A stretch of DNA of 51,971 nucleotides from Oscillospiraceae bacterium (GCA_020025715.1 JAHHRQ010000006.1:1-51971); one strand, 5' to 3'. Counted from the first letter of the stretch, positions 36,092 to 44,101 are shown. Made by a program: numbers and translations. The notes: generated by a model not told the origin, from the letters alone.

Positions 36092-36541
36092 ATGAAAGTT
36101 ATTTTTAATGTTGACGTAAAAGGTCAGGGCAAAAAAGGCGAAATGAAAGAGGTTTCCGACGGCTACGCCAGAAACTTCCTGCTGCCCCGCAATCTTGTTA
36201 CCGAGGCTACTGCTGATAATCTGAACGCTTTCCGCCTTAAGGAAAAGGCAAAGGCCGCTCAGATAGCTAAGGAAAAGGCTCAGGCTATGGAAAACGCGAA
36301 GAAACTGGGCGAGGTTCAGGTAATCATTAAGGCAAAGGCAGGCGCAGGCGGAAAGCTTTTCGGCGCTGTTACCTCTCAGGAAATCAGCAAGGCTCTGAAG
36401 GAGCAGTTTGATATTGAGGTTGAGAAGAACAAAATCGTTCAGGGCGACCCCATAAAGACCTTCGGCAGCTTTACCGTTAAGGCAAAGTTCGGCTACGAGA
36501 TCAGCGGCAACATCAACGTTCTTGTTGTTGAAGATAAGTAA
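36092..36541 (+). CDS. rplI: Ribosomal protein bL9
   Basis: A full-length 149-residue bL9: N-terminal domain with KVIFNVDVKGQGKKGEMKEV and the GYARNFLLPRNLV signature (about 25-37), a long central helix rich in Lys, Ala and Glu, and the C-terminal domain with GKLFGAVTSQEI. It binds 23S rRNA near the L1 stalk. It lies 24 bases after gdpP with AAAGGAGAT upstream. Confidence 0.97.
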   Translation: MKVIFNVDVKGQGKKGEMKEVSDGYARNFLLPRNLVTEATADNLNAFRLKEKAKAAQIAKEKAQAMENAKKLGEVQVIIKAKAGAGGKLFGAVTSQEISKALKEQFDIEVEKNKIVQGDPIKTFGSFTVKAKFGYEISGNINVLVVEDK

Positions 36542-36572
36542 TTAAAATCAGCGTGAAAGGACGGCCTGCATA

Positions 36573-37919
36573 ATGGACGAACTTCTGGGCAAAAAAATAC
36601 CCTATTCTGCACTGGCAGAGCAGGCGGTCATAGGCGCGATGTTCTTTGACCCCAACTGTGTACCCGATGTGCTGGAAATGCTCAGGGCAGATGACTTTTA
36701 TATAAAGCAGAACAAGGATATATATGAAACCATGTATTCCATGTTCTCCTACGGACAGAGAATAGACACCGTTACTGTTCTCAACCAGATGAAGGTCAGA
36801 GGCGTATACAGCGACGACAGCGAAAAATATATAGCGGAAATTTTACAGGTTACACCCACCGCCGCAGGCGTTAAGGAATATGCCGCCATTGTCAGGGATA
36901 AAGCCCTGCTTCGGCGTCTGGGACAGACGGCTGATGAAATTAACGATATGGTCTATAACGGCACAGGCGAGGCCGAGGTTATGCTTGAAGCGGCAGAGCG
37001 GAAAATCTTCGCTCTCCGTCAGGGCCGGGATGTGGGCGGTCTTATGCCCATTTCCGCCGTTGTGCAGAACGTTTTCGATGACCTCTCCGCCGCCGCAGAC
37101 TCCGGCTCCAAAATCCCCGGTATTTCTACCGGACTGCCGGACCTTGACCGTATGATTCTGGGTCTTAATAAATCCGAGCTTATTCTTATAGCTGCCCGAC
37201 CCGGTATGGGTAAAACCAGTATTGCGCTGAACATGGCTCTTTATGCCGCCATGAACCTTAATAAGACGGTGGCTATGTTCTCGCTTGAAATGTCCAGAGA
37301 GCAGCTTGTTACAAGACTTCTTTCCCGCGCTGCCCTCATTCCATCCCAGAACCTGCTTACCGGTCAGCTTTCCGAACAGCAGTGGGTGGACATTTCAAAC
37401 GCCGCCCAGACCCTCAGTGCAACAAATATTAAAATCGACGATAACCCCAGCCTTTCCGTTTCCGATATGAACGCCCAGTGCCGCAGAGTAAAGGGGCTTG
37501 ACCTTGTGGTCATAGACTACTTACAGCTGATGCAGTCGGCGGGCAGCGGCCACACATGGTCAAACGAGAGCCGTACTCAGGCGGTCAGTGACATAAGCCG
37601 TATGCTTAAAATCATGGCAAAGGAACTGAATGTGCCTGTTATCTGCCTTTCTCAGCTCTCCCGTGCCAACGAATCCAGAACTGATAAGCGCCCTGTGCTT
37701 TCCGACCTTCGTGAATCCGGTGCTATCGAGCAGGACGCCGACGTTGTTATAGGTCTTTACCGCGATGGTTACTATAACAAGGAATGTGAAAATCCCAACC
37801 TCGCAGAGGCTATAATCCTTAAAAACCGTAAAGGCGCCACCGGCACTGTTGAGCTTGCATGGCTGCCTGAGTTCACAAGCTTCAGCTCATGCGAGAAACG
37901 GCACGAAGATGAATACTGA
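36573..37919 (+). CDS. dnaB: Replicative DNA helicase DnaB
   Basis: The 448-residue helicase has an N-terminal DnaB domain (about 8-110, PYSALAEQAVIGAMFFD) and a RecA-like motor: Walker A ARPGMGKTS (about 208-216), Walker B LVVIDYLQLM (about 309-318), QLSRANESR and the arginine-finger region KNRKGATGTVEL. It unwinds DNA at the replication fork. It is probably loaded by the DnaI/DnaD pair at 3388-5408. No intein is present. The tilS start overlaps its 3' end by 11 bases. Confidence 0.97.
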   Translation: MDELLGKKIPYSALAEQAVIGAMFFDPNCVPDVLEMLRADDFYIKQNKDIYETMYSMFSYGQRIDTVTVLNQMKVRGVYSDDSEKYIAEILQVTPTAAGVKEYAAIVRDKALLRRLGQTADEINDMVYNGTGEAEVMLEAAERKIFALRQGRDVGGLMPISAVVQNVFDDLSAAADSGSKIPGISTGLPDLDRMILGLNKSELILIAARPGMGKTSIALNMALYAAMNLNKTVAMFSLEMSREQLVTRLLSRAALIPSQNLLTGQLSEQQWVDISNAAQTLSATNIKIDDNPSLSVSDMNAQCRRVKGLDLVVIDYLQLMQSAGSGHTWSNESRTQAVSDISRMLKIMAKELNVPVICLSQLSRANESRTDKRPVLSDLRESGAIEQDADVVIGLYRDGYYNKECENPNLAEAIILKNRKGATGTVELAWLPEFTSFSSCEKRHEDEY

Positions 37920-39228
37920 GATAATAGAAAAATACAATATGCTGCCTAAAGGCACAAAGCTGCTCTGCGCTGTTTCCGGCGGGGCAGACTCCATGTGCCT
38001 TTTAAAGCTGATGCTGTCCAAGGCGGACGAACTGGGCATAACTGTTTGCGCCGCCCACTTTGAGCACGGCATAAGAGGCGAGGAATCTTTAAGAGATGCA
38101 GATTTCGTCGCCAAATGGTGCAGGGAAAACAATGTGGAGCTGGTACTGGAGCACGGAAATGCGGAGGCTTACGCCAAAGAACGTTCATTGAGCCTTGAGG
38201 AAGCGGCAAGAGAGCTGCGCTATGATTTTCTGGAAAGAGCCGCAAAAAAGACAGGCTCCGCCAAAATCGCCACCGCTCACAATGCCGACGACAATGTGGA
38301 AACCATGCTCTTTAACCTTGCCCGAGGCACCGGAAGCTTAGGACTTTGCGGTATACCCCCGGTTCGTGGAAATATCGTCCGGCCGCTGCTTTTATGCACA
38401 AGGGCGGAGATCGAGCAGTTTTTAGAGGATAACAACGTTCCCCATGTGGAGGACAGCAGCAATTTTTCCGACGATTACAGCCGCAACATGATACGGCATA
38501 AGGTAATGCCGGTGCTGCGGGAAATAAATCCCGGAGTTTCTGCCGCCGCAGGCAGAACGGCAGAGCTTCTCAGAGAGGATGAAAGCTACCTCTCCGAAGC
38601 TGCGGATAACTTTATAAAAAAGCACTTTGACGGAGAGAGTGTGGATGCAGCGGGACTATTAAAGCTGCCCCGCCCAATATCCGCCAGAGTTATCAGAAAG
38701 CTTTCAAAGCAGAAGCTTTCATACAGACATGTTGAGGATATTTTAAAGCTTTGCTCCGGCGAGGGGCTGGGCTGGGCCGATATTCCCGGAATGAGAATAA
38801 GACGGGAAAAAGGCAGAATTTTCTTTAACAACGAAAGCTGGGAGAAAATTCAGGACAGAGAACTGATCCCCGGCACAGAGATTGAGATACCGGAGCTGCA
38901 AATCAGGATAAAAACTGATTTTGCGGTAAAAAAAGAAGAAATTAACGACTTGTTCAAAACTTATATCTTCAAATATGAAGATATTTGTGGTAATATTATG
39001 CTCACCGGCCGAAAAAACGGCGACAGCATAAGACCGAAAGGCCGAAACTGCACCAAAAGTTTGAAAAAACTTTTCCTGGAAGCCGGCTATAATCAGCGGC
39101 AAAGAGACCTTACGCCCATTCTGAGGGATGATAAAGGAATACTTGCCGTTCACGGTCTTGCAGTGTCACAGCGTGCAGAGGCCGTAAAAGGAGATAAAAT
39201 TCTCCGGATAAGAATAGAGAGAATTTAA
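37909..39228 (+). CDS. tilS: tRNA(Ile)-lysidine synthase TilS
   Basis: With the ATG at 37909, overlapping dnaB by 11 bases, the protein has 439 residues. The PP-loop SGGADSMCL is at about 24-32, HFEHGIRGEES is the second family motif, and GTGSLGLCGIPP the third. The C-terminal TilS domain (about 360-439, GRKNGDSIRPKG) is present. It modifies C34 of tRNA-Ile2 with lysidine so that it reads AUA. A longer frame from 37849 lies wholly inside dnaB and is not supported. tilS-hpt-ftsH is a conserved Firmicutes order. Confidence 0.94.
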   Translation: MNTEIIEKYNMLPKGTKLLCAVSGGADSMCLLKLMLSKADELGITVCAAHFEHGIRGEESLRDADFVAKWCRENNVELVLEHGNAEAYAKERSLSLEEAARELRYDFLERAAKKTGSAKIATAHNADDNVETMLFNLARGTGSLGLCGIPPVRGNIVRPLLLCTRAEIEQFLEDNNVPHVEDSSNFSDDYSRNMIRHKVMPVLREINPGVSAAAGRTAELLREDESYLSEAADNFIKKHFDGESVDAAGLLKLPRPISARVIRKLSKQKLSYRHVEDILKLCSGEGLGWADIPGMRIRREKGRIFFNNESWEKIQDRELIPGTEIEIPELQIRIKTDFAVKKEEINDLFKTYIFKYEDICGNIMLTGRKNGDSIRPKGRNCTKSLKKLFLEAGYNQRQRDLTPILRDDKGILAVHGLAVSQRAEAVKGDKILRIRIERI

Positions 39229-39247
39229 AAAGGGAGACAAGGGATTT

Positions 39248-39781
39248 ATGGAAAGAGATATTGAAAGAGTTCTTATATCCGCAGAGGAACTTGAAGCTAA
39301 AGTTGCGGAAATGGGAAAGCAGATTTCCAAAGACTTTGAAGGCAAAGAGCCTATCTTTGTCGGCGTTCTGAAGGGCTGCTTTATTTTTATGGCTGACCTT
39401 ATGCGCCATGTCAGCATTAAGTGCTCTATGGACTTCATGGCAGTTTCTTCTTACAAAGGAACTACTTCCACCGGTGCTGTTAAAATTAACAAGGACCTGA
39501 ATGAAAATATAGAAGGCAAACATATAATTATTGTGGAAGATATTCTCGACTCCGGCATTACCCTTAACTACCTTAAAAAATACCTTGAGGGCAGAAATCC
39601 CGCCTCTATCTCCATCGCAACCCTTATGGATAAACCTGCAAGACGCAAGGCCGATGTATATGCAAACTACTCCTGCTTTGAGATACCCGATGCCTTCGTC
39701 GTCGGTTACGGCCTTGACTACAACGAAACCTACCGTAACCTGCCTTATATAGGCGTTCTTAAACCTGAAATCTATGAATAA
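39248..39781 (+). CDS. hpt: Hypoxanthine phosphoribosyltransferase
   Basis: The 177-residue purine-salvage enzyme has the PRPP motif IIIVEDILDSGITLNYL (about 96-112), the LKGCFIFMADL loop (about 38-48) and the terminal RNLPYIGVLKPE. It makes IMP and GMP from hypoxanthine and guanine. Between tilS and ftsH it takes its usual place; in B. subtilis Hpt interacts functionally with TilS and FtsH regulation. RBS AAAGGGAGAC. Confidence 0.95.
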   Translation: MERDIERVLISAEELEAKVAEMGKQISKDFEGKEPIFVGVLKGCFIFMADLMRHVSIKCSMDFMAVSSYKGTTSTGAVKINKDLNENIEGKHIIIVEDILDSGITLNYLKKYLEGRNPASISIATLMDKPARRKADVYANYSCFEIPDAFVVGYGLDYNETYRNLPYIGVLKPEIYE

Positions 39782-39823
39782 AGCCGTTTAAGGGCATATT
39801 TGTAAAAAGGATGTGACTACTGT

Positions 39824-41857
39824 TTGAAACCCAAACGCAACAGAACCCGGGACCTTGGCTTCTATGTGCTTATGATGGTAATTCTTATTGCCGTTGTATT
39901 CACAATGACAAGAGACACAAGCGTAAACGAGATTAAAAAATACTCAGACCTTGTGGATCTGTTCAAAGAGGAAAAGGTAGAGTCCTTCATTACTGAGGGC
40001 AACAAAATAATCTTGATGGTCAGAACCGGGGACGAGGTAAAACCGACCACGGAGATGACTTATGACCTTTACAGCTTCTCACTGTTCTATGAGGATTTTA
40101 AAGACATCATCAAAGACCAGTATGACAGCGGTATAATTAAGGATTACGACTACGACGAGGGCTTTGTGGTCCCGTGGTGGGCAAGTATTCTGCCTTACCT
40201 GCTGGTAATGGTAATCTTCATGGCACTGTGGTACGTGATGATGAACAAGGCAGGCGGCGGCGGTGCCGGCGGCATTGCCAAATTCAGCAAGGCTCGCACC
40301 AAGCTGGGCAGCGAAGAGAAAAACAAGAAAACCTTTAATGATGTTGCAGGCTGCGACGAGGAAAAGGAAGAACTCATGGAGATCGTGGACTTCCTTAAAG
40401 ACCCCAAGGCCTACACCGCCATGGGCGCCAGAATTCCTAAGGGCGTTCTGCTTGTAGGCCCTCCCGGAACAGGTAAAACTCTGCTTGCAAAGGCCGTTGC
40501 AGGTGAGGCAAATGTTCAGTTCCTCTCTATCTCCGGTTCTGACTTTGTTGAGCTGTACGTCGGTGTCGGCGCAGGTCGTGTCCGCGACCTGTTCGAGCAG
40601 GCTAAGAAGCTGGCTCCTGCAATTATCTTCATAGATGAAATTGATGCTGTCGGTCGTCAGAGAGGCAGCGGTCTGGGCGGCGGTCACGATGAGCGCGAAC
40701 AGACTCTGAACCAGCTGCTTGTTGAGATGGACGGCTTCGGCAACAACGAAGGCGTTATCGTTATGGCTGCTACAAACCGTGCCGATATTCTGGATAACGC
40801 TCTGCTCCGTCCCGGTCGTTTCGACCGTCAGGTATATGTTGGCCTGCCTGATATAAAGGGCCGTGAGGCTATTCTCAAGATTCACTCCAGAGATAAGCAC
40901 CTTGCCGATGATGTTAACCTTAACTCTATCGCAAAGGGTACTCCCGGCTTTGCAGGTGCAGACCTTGAAAACCTTATGAACGAAGCAGCTCTTCTTGCTG
41001 TCCGCAGAAAGCACCGCTTTATCACCATGGCTGATATTGATGAGGCTATTCTGAAGGTCGAAATGGGCCCTGAGAAGAAGAGCCGCAAGATGAGCGAGAA
41101 GGCAAGACGTCTTACCGCTTACCATGAGTCCGGACATGCTGTTACCGGCAGATACCTGACACATGTTGACCCCGTGCACTATATCACCATTGTCCCCAGA
41201 GGCCCTGCGGGCGGATTTACCCTCTTCAGACCTCAGGAGGATACTGAAAGCTTCAAGTCCAGAGCTGAGATGTTTGAGAACATCGTTATGAGTCTGGGCG
41301 GCAGAATTGCCGAAAAACTGTTCCTTGACGATATTTCTACCGGTGCTTCCGGCGATATTCAGCAGGCAACCAGTATTGCCCGCGATATGGTCACCAAGTA
41401 CGGTATGAGCGAAAAGTTGGGCCCCATAAGCTTCGACAGCTCCGACCACAGCATCTTCATAGGCCGTGACTTCGGTCAGACCAAGAGCTACTCTGAGGAG
41501 ACTGCTGCTATCATCGATGAAGAAGTCAAGCTTATCTTTGATAAGGCAGCCGCTCTGTGTGAGCAGATACTAACCGAGCACGCAGACCAGCTGAAAGCTC
41601 TGGCAGAGTACCTGCTTGTTAACGAGACTATGGAAGCCGATGAATTCAACTACTTCTTTGAGCACGGCGAATTCATGCCCGAGTACCTGAAAAAGGCCAA
41701 GGACGTGAAAAACGACGACAGCATCGAGCGCCCTGCAAGACACATTTCCATGAACAGCGGAGATGAGGATGTTAAGCAGGAGGAGCCTAAGGCAGAGGAA
41801 GAAAAGAAGGACGAAAGCTCCGATAATTCCCAGCCCGGCACTACCGAAGAGAAGTAA
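39824..41857 (+). CDS. ftsH: ATP-dependent zinc metalloprotease FtsH
   Basis: The 677-residue membrane protease has two membrane segments (about 10-28 and 122-143), AAA+ domain with Walker A GPPGTGKT (about 211-218), Walker B IIFIDEIDAVG, SRH region ATNRADILDNALLRPGRFD, and the zinc site HESGH (about 433-437). The tail is acidic and low-complexity (about 640-677). It degrades misassembled membrane proteins and regulators. The start is TTG, with AAAAGGATGTG about 9 bases upstream, which gives the normal N terminus before the first membrane segment; TTG may limit its synthesis. Terminator at 41900. Confidence 0.95.
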   Translation: MKPKRNRTRDLGFYVLMMVILIAVVFTMTRDTSVNEIKKYSDLVDLFKEEKVESFITEGNKIILMVRTGDEVKPTTEMTYDLYSFSLFYEDFKDIIKDQYDSGIIKDYDYDEGFVVPWWASILPYLLVMVIFMALWYVMMNKAGGGGAGGIAKFSKARTKLGSEEKNKKTFNDVAGCDEEKEELMEIVDFLKDPKAYTAMGARIPKGVLLVGPPGTGKTLLAKAVAGEANVQFLSISGSDFVELYVGVGAGRVRDLFEQAKKLAPAIIFIDEIDAVGRQRGSGLGGGHDEREQTLNQLLVEMDGFGNNEGVIVMAATNRADILDNALLRPGRFDRQVYVGLPDIKGREAILKIHSRDKHLADDVNLNSIAKGTPGFAGADLENLMNEAALLAVRRKHRFITMADIDEAILKVEMGPEKKSRKMSEKARRLTAYHESGHAVTGRYLTHVDPVHYITIVPRGPAGGFTLFRPQEDTESFKSRAEMFENIVMSLGGRIAEKLFLDDISTGASGDIQQATSIARDMVTKYGMSEKLGPISFDSSDHSIFIGRDFGQTKSYSEETAAIIDEEVKLIFDKAAALCEQILTEHADQLKALAEYLLVNETMEADEFNYFFEHGEFMPEYLKKAKDVKNDDSIERPARHISMNSGDEDVKQEEPKAEEEKKDESSDNSQPGTTEEK

Positions 41858-41899
41858 GCGAGCACTTCTTTAAGCTTGCAAAAACAACTTAAAAACACT

Positions 41900-41941
41900 A
41901 AACCACCGACATTTTTCCATGCCGGTGGTTTTTGTTTTTTT
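41900..41941 (+). terminator. Intrinsic terminator after ftsH
   Basis: AAACCACCGACAT (41900-41912) pairs with ATGCCGGTGGTTT (41919-41931) with one A-C mismatch, then TTGTTTTTTT. It ends the gdpP-to-ftsH block and isolates the downstream repeat RNA. Confidence 0.88.
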
Positions 41942-42006
41942 GAAAAATATTATGATTTTAGCAATTTGATACATGTTTAAACGGAAATTTCGGATGCTTT
42001 GCGATG

Positions 42007-42035
42007 TTGACAAATTTAAAGATTATGTTTATAAT
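42007..42035 (+). promoter_or_regulatory. Perfect-consensus SigA promoter of the repeat RNA
   Basis: TTGACA (42007-42012), exactly 17 bases, TATAAT (42030-42035). Both boxes are full consensus, the best promoter in the window, and nothing but the repeat array lies downstream before a terminator. Predicted start of transcription is near 42042. Confidence 0.85.
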
Positions 42036-42063
42036 GACCATGCTGAGAGTTAAAGCTTTCAGT

Positions 42064-42368
42064 CGGTGTCTCTCCGCCGTTAAGCGGGAACCGTTTAAAT
42101 CAGGCGCTTCCCCGCCATTAAGGGGGAAACCTTTAAATCCGGCGTTTCCTTGCTGCCAGTAGGGAAACGTCTAAAATCAGGCGTTTCCCAGCCATTAAGT
42201 GGGAAGATTTACAGTCAGGCGTTTCCCAGCCATTGAGGGGGAAGATTTACAGTCAGGCGTTTCCCAGCCATCAAGGGGGAAGATTTAAACTCGGCGTTTC
42301 CTTGCTGTCAGTATGGAAACGTCTAAACTCAGGCGCTTCCCAGCCATTAAGAGGGAAACCTTTAAATC
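42064..42368 (+). repeat. Eight tandem 38-39 bp palindromic units
   Basis: Units: 42064-42101, 42102-42139, 42140-42178, 42179-42216, 42217-42254, 42255-42292, 42293-42330 and 42331-42368. Six units (1, 2, 4, 5, 6, 8) follow type A: GGCGYTTCCC, loop like AGCCATTAAG, then GGGGAA. Two (3 and 7) follow type B: CGTTTCCTTGCTG, short loop, CAGTAGGGAAACG, an 11-bp hairpin. Stem changes are often compensated (TTCCCA/TGGGAA in unit 4, TTCCCC/GGGGAA in unit 2, CCGC/GCGG in unit 1), suggesting the fold matters. There are no unique spacers between units. Confidence 0.9.
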
Positions 42369-42398
42369 AGATGTTCTTTTTCGCAAAGAGAAAAATTA

Positions 42399-42433
42399 CA
42401 GAGGCAGGTATTACCTGCCTCTGTTTTATTTTA
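42399..42433 (+). terminator. Intrinsic terminator of the repeat RNA
   Basis: CAGAGGCAGG (42399-42408), loop TATTA, CCTGCCTCTG (42414-42423), then TTTTATTTTA: a perfect 10-bp stem with a good T-tract. Confidence 0.92.
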
Positions 42434-42610
42434 CCTGAAAGTGAAATTAAAAGACTGCTTTACAGCAGCCTTCATAATGATGCGTCCGGAAACTGCTTTG
42501 AGGTTTTTCTGTGCATCCGGTCAGATGCGCTGTTGGCTTGTGCATCGTGCAAGTTCAGCAGACGGTTATATTATTAAGAATGTCTTTTTTAAACAGCGCC
42601 CGTAAAGTTT
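42434..42610. other. Intergenic, no feature recognised
   Basis: No credible coding frame, promoter or RNA motif is seen. There is one small imperfect hairpin (42452-42473). A frame crossing it (42233-42577) begins within the repeats and lacks a ribosome site. Confidence 0.5.
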
Positions 42611-42823
42611 CTATTTGTTCCTCTTGGAATTCTTGGTAAGACCGAGAATGTAATCTGTGGAAACGTTGTACAAATTCGAGAGCTTAATCAGTATATCTGT
42701 CGGAATATCCCGTTCCCCCAATTCATAGTTACTATACACCTGCTGGGAGCAATTCAGGTATTCGGCCAGCTCTCGCTGCTTGTAATCCCGGTCTTCTCTT
42801 AGGTCGCGTATGCGTGGATACAT
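42611..42823 (-). CDS. Small XRE-family HTH regulator
   Basis: The 70-residue protein is almost entirely a Cro/CI-type HTH domain: LREDRDYKQRELAEYLNCSQ, VYSNYELGERDIP, LIKLSNLYNVSTDYILGLT. It matches the very common single-domain clostridial XRE repressors. It has a strong RBS (AGGAGGTGG) 6 bases before ATG. A perfect inverted repeat 59 bases upstream (42882-42904) is the obvious candidate operator, lying in a promoter directed away from this gene toward the Sel1-repeat gene. The pair therefore looks like a divergent regulator-target module. Confidence 0.88.
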   Translation of the reverse strand: MYPRIRDLREDRDYKQRELAEYLNCSQQVYSNYELGERDIPTDILIKLSNLYNVSTDYILGLTKNSKRNK

Positions 42824-42876
42824 GTATAGCCACCTCCTCTGACGGAAGTTAAAATATCACACCGCATTTTGTTGTA

Positions 42877-42905
42877 TTGACTTTTACCGCAAATCGCGGT
42901 AAAAT
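42877..42905 (+). promoter_or_regulatory. SigA promoter with a palindromic operator between -35 and -10
   Basis: TTGACT (42877-42882), 17 bases, TAAAAT (42900-42905). The spacer is filled by the perfect inverted repeat TTTTACCGC (42882-42890), AAATC, GCGGTAAAA (42896-42904), so a bound dimer would cover the promoter. It points to the Sel1-repeat gene. Confidence 0.65.
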
Positions 42906-43163
42906 GGCAAAAAGAGTTTAATTTTAGCAAAAACATTGATTTTTCTGTAAACAGAACTGAGAAAAAGTTAAGCGTATTATTGGGCAAATTATCCATATAC
43001 AAGAAAAAAACAGAAAATAACGGACAAAATATTTTTATACATGTTTTATCAAGTGTTAAAATCTCGGCCTTTGGAAGCTTTGCTTAATAAACGGTTAGAA
43101 TACTTTAATCTGTTCGGTTTATGTTGAAAATTACTTCCCAATACGTTAAGAGAAGGTGATTAG
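42906..43163 (+). other. Long AT-rich leader before the Sel1-repeat gene
   Basis: It contains a second possible promoter, TTTATA (43034-43039), N17, TAAAAT (43057-43062). No structured RNA motif or coding frame is recognised. Confidence 0.4.
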
Positions 43164-43970
43164 TTGACTGTTGAACAACGACAAAATCTGGCTTTGTCCG
43201 GAGATGTTGAGGCAATGATTTTCTTGGCAGATTTCAATTTGCACAGCCGGTCACTTACCGATGGTGAAGAGGCTGAAAAATACGAGAATGAAGCTAAAAA
43301 ATGGTTTCAGATGGCGGCGGATTACGGCGAGCCGTATGCGGTTTATATGCTATGCGTGTATAAAATGAGCGAAGCATCACAGGCAGAAACGGAAATTTCC
43401 CATATCGGAGCGGAAAGTGTAAAAGAAAAATGGCTCGAAGCTTACACTTTGTGTTCACGGTTAAGCGATTATTTTCAGCAGAAAAAGCAGGGAATGGAAA
43501 AACTGAAATATGCCGATGTATTATCAAGACTGAAGAAGTGTATATACAGGCTGGCTATATATAAATTCTGCACCAATGAAAATGCGGACGATATTTTATC
43601 CTGCCTTGTGGATGTTGAAGATCCCAAAGTTGCAGTGTTCCGCGGTGTGGTGCTGTTTAATAAAGCCGCTGCACCCAATGAATACAACGATGCTTTGAAC
43701 CTGATGATGCACATTCTGGATGCAGACTATATCAGCGCTGAAAAAACTGATATAGAGTTTGAATTGTTCGCATATGCTGCCGTGAACCTGTCTAAGTGCT
43801 GCGCGCTGGGACTGGGTATGGCGAAAAATGTGAATATGGGGTTTGACGTACTTACATACGGAAAACACTATATAGAGACTGAGAAAGGCTTAAACATTGT
43901 CCGCGACGAACTGAAATTATATGAGTGTCAGGCAGATGACGAGCGGAAATATGTCGGCGGATTAAAATAA
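43164..43970 (+). CDS. Sel1-like repeat protein
   Basis: The 268-residue all-helical protein shows Sel1/TPR-like pattern (AKKWFQMAADYGEPYAVYML at about 45-64; ALGLGMAKNVNMGFDVLTYG at about 215-234). The start is TTG at 43164, 3-5 bases after GAAGGTGAT; no ATG or GTG with a ribosome site is nearby. Sel1 repeats mediate protein-protein contacts; the partner is unknown. No signal peptide or membrane segment, so it should be cytoplasmic. It lies in a small accessory-looking stretch with the XRE gene and the repeat RNA, between the housekeeping genes ftsH and ychF. Confidence 0.72.
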   Translation: MTVEQRQNLALSGDVEAMIFLADFNLHSRSLTDGEEAEKYENEAKKWFQMAADYGEPYAVYMLCVYKMSEASQAETEISHIGAESVKEKWLEAYTLCSRLSDYFQQKKQGMEKLKYADVLSRLKKCIYRLAIYKFCTNENADDILSCLVDVEDPKVAVFRGVVLFNKAAAPNEYNDALNLMMHILDADYISAEKTDIEFELFAYAAVNLSKCCALGLGMAKNVNMGFDVLTYGKHYIETEKGLNIVRDELKLYECQADDERKYVGGLK

Positions 43971-43985
43971 TAGACGTGAATTACC

Positions 43986-44048
43986 CTGAGCCTGTTTCAT
44001 AATGACAGATTTTTATGAAACACATCTCACATTATGCTCACGGCTCAG
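43986..44048 (+). other. Two-level inverted repeat after the Sel1 gene
   Basis: CTGAGCC (43986-43992) pairs with GGCTCAG (44042-44048). Directly inside it TGTTTCATAA (43993-44002) pairs with TTATGAAACA (44013-44022). The following CTGCTTTTTATA may make it a terminator for the Sel1 gene. Confidence 0.5.
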
Positions 44049-44072
44049 CTGCTTTTTATATATTCTTAGCTC

Positions 44073-44101
44073 TTGAGAAATCGGCTTTTTCGTGCTATAA
44101 T
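44073..44101 (+). promoter_or_regulatory. SigA promoter of ychF
   Basis: TTGAGA (44073-44078), 17 bases, TATAAT (44096-44101), 47 bases before the start codon. Confidence 0.78.

Larger units (their letters stand above)
42042..42433 (+). ncRNA. Candidate novel multi-hairpin non-coding RNA (about 390 nt)
   Basis: The stretch is bounded by a consensus promoter (42007-42035) and a strong terminator (42399-42433). It consists almost wholly of eight tandem 38-39 bp units (42064-42368), each an imperfect palindrome. No reading frame has a ribosome site or recognisable protein. The predicted transcript would be a string of eight short stem-loops joined by AT-rich linkers of the type GTTTAAATCAGG or GATTTACAGTCAGG. 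I know of no Rfam family with this plan. It could be a regulatory or sponge RNA, a structural RNA, or a repeat family inserted behind a promoter. Confidence 0.6.

Noticed and set aside
40079..41449. 456-residue frame antisense to ftsH
   Set aside because: It lies wholly opposite a conserved gene with every expected motif, and its own translation shows no family pattern. Such shadow frames arise from codon bias. The same applies to the long frames opposite gdpP (34430-35452) and thrS (48440-49414).
42064..42368. CRISPR array
   Set aside because: The units are contiguous, with a 38-39 bp period and no unique spacers, each unit is palindromic, and no cas genes are present.
42064..42368. CsrB-like sponge RNA for CsrA
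   Set aside because: Units do contain GGA, but in the 3' side of the stems and not in the loops as the ANGGA binding site requires. No csrA gene is in the window.
42233..42577. 114-residue coding frame across the repeats
   Set aside because: It begins inside the repeat array, has no ribosome site, is out of step with the repeat period and crosses a strong terminator. The peptide is a by-product of the repeats.
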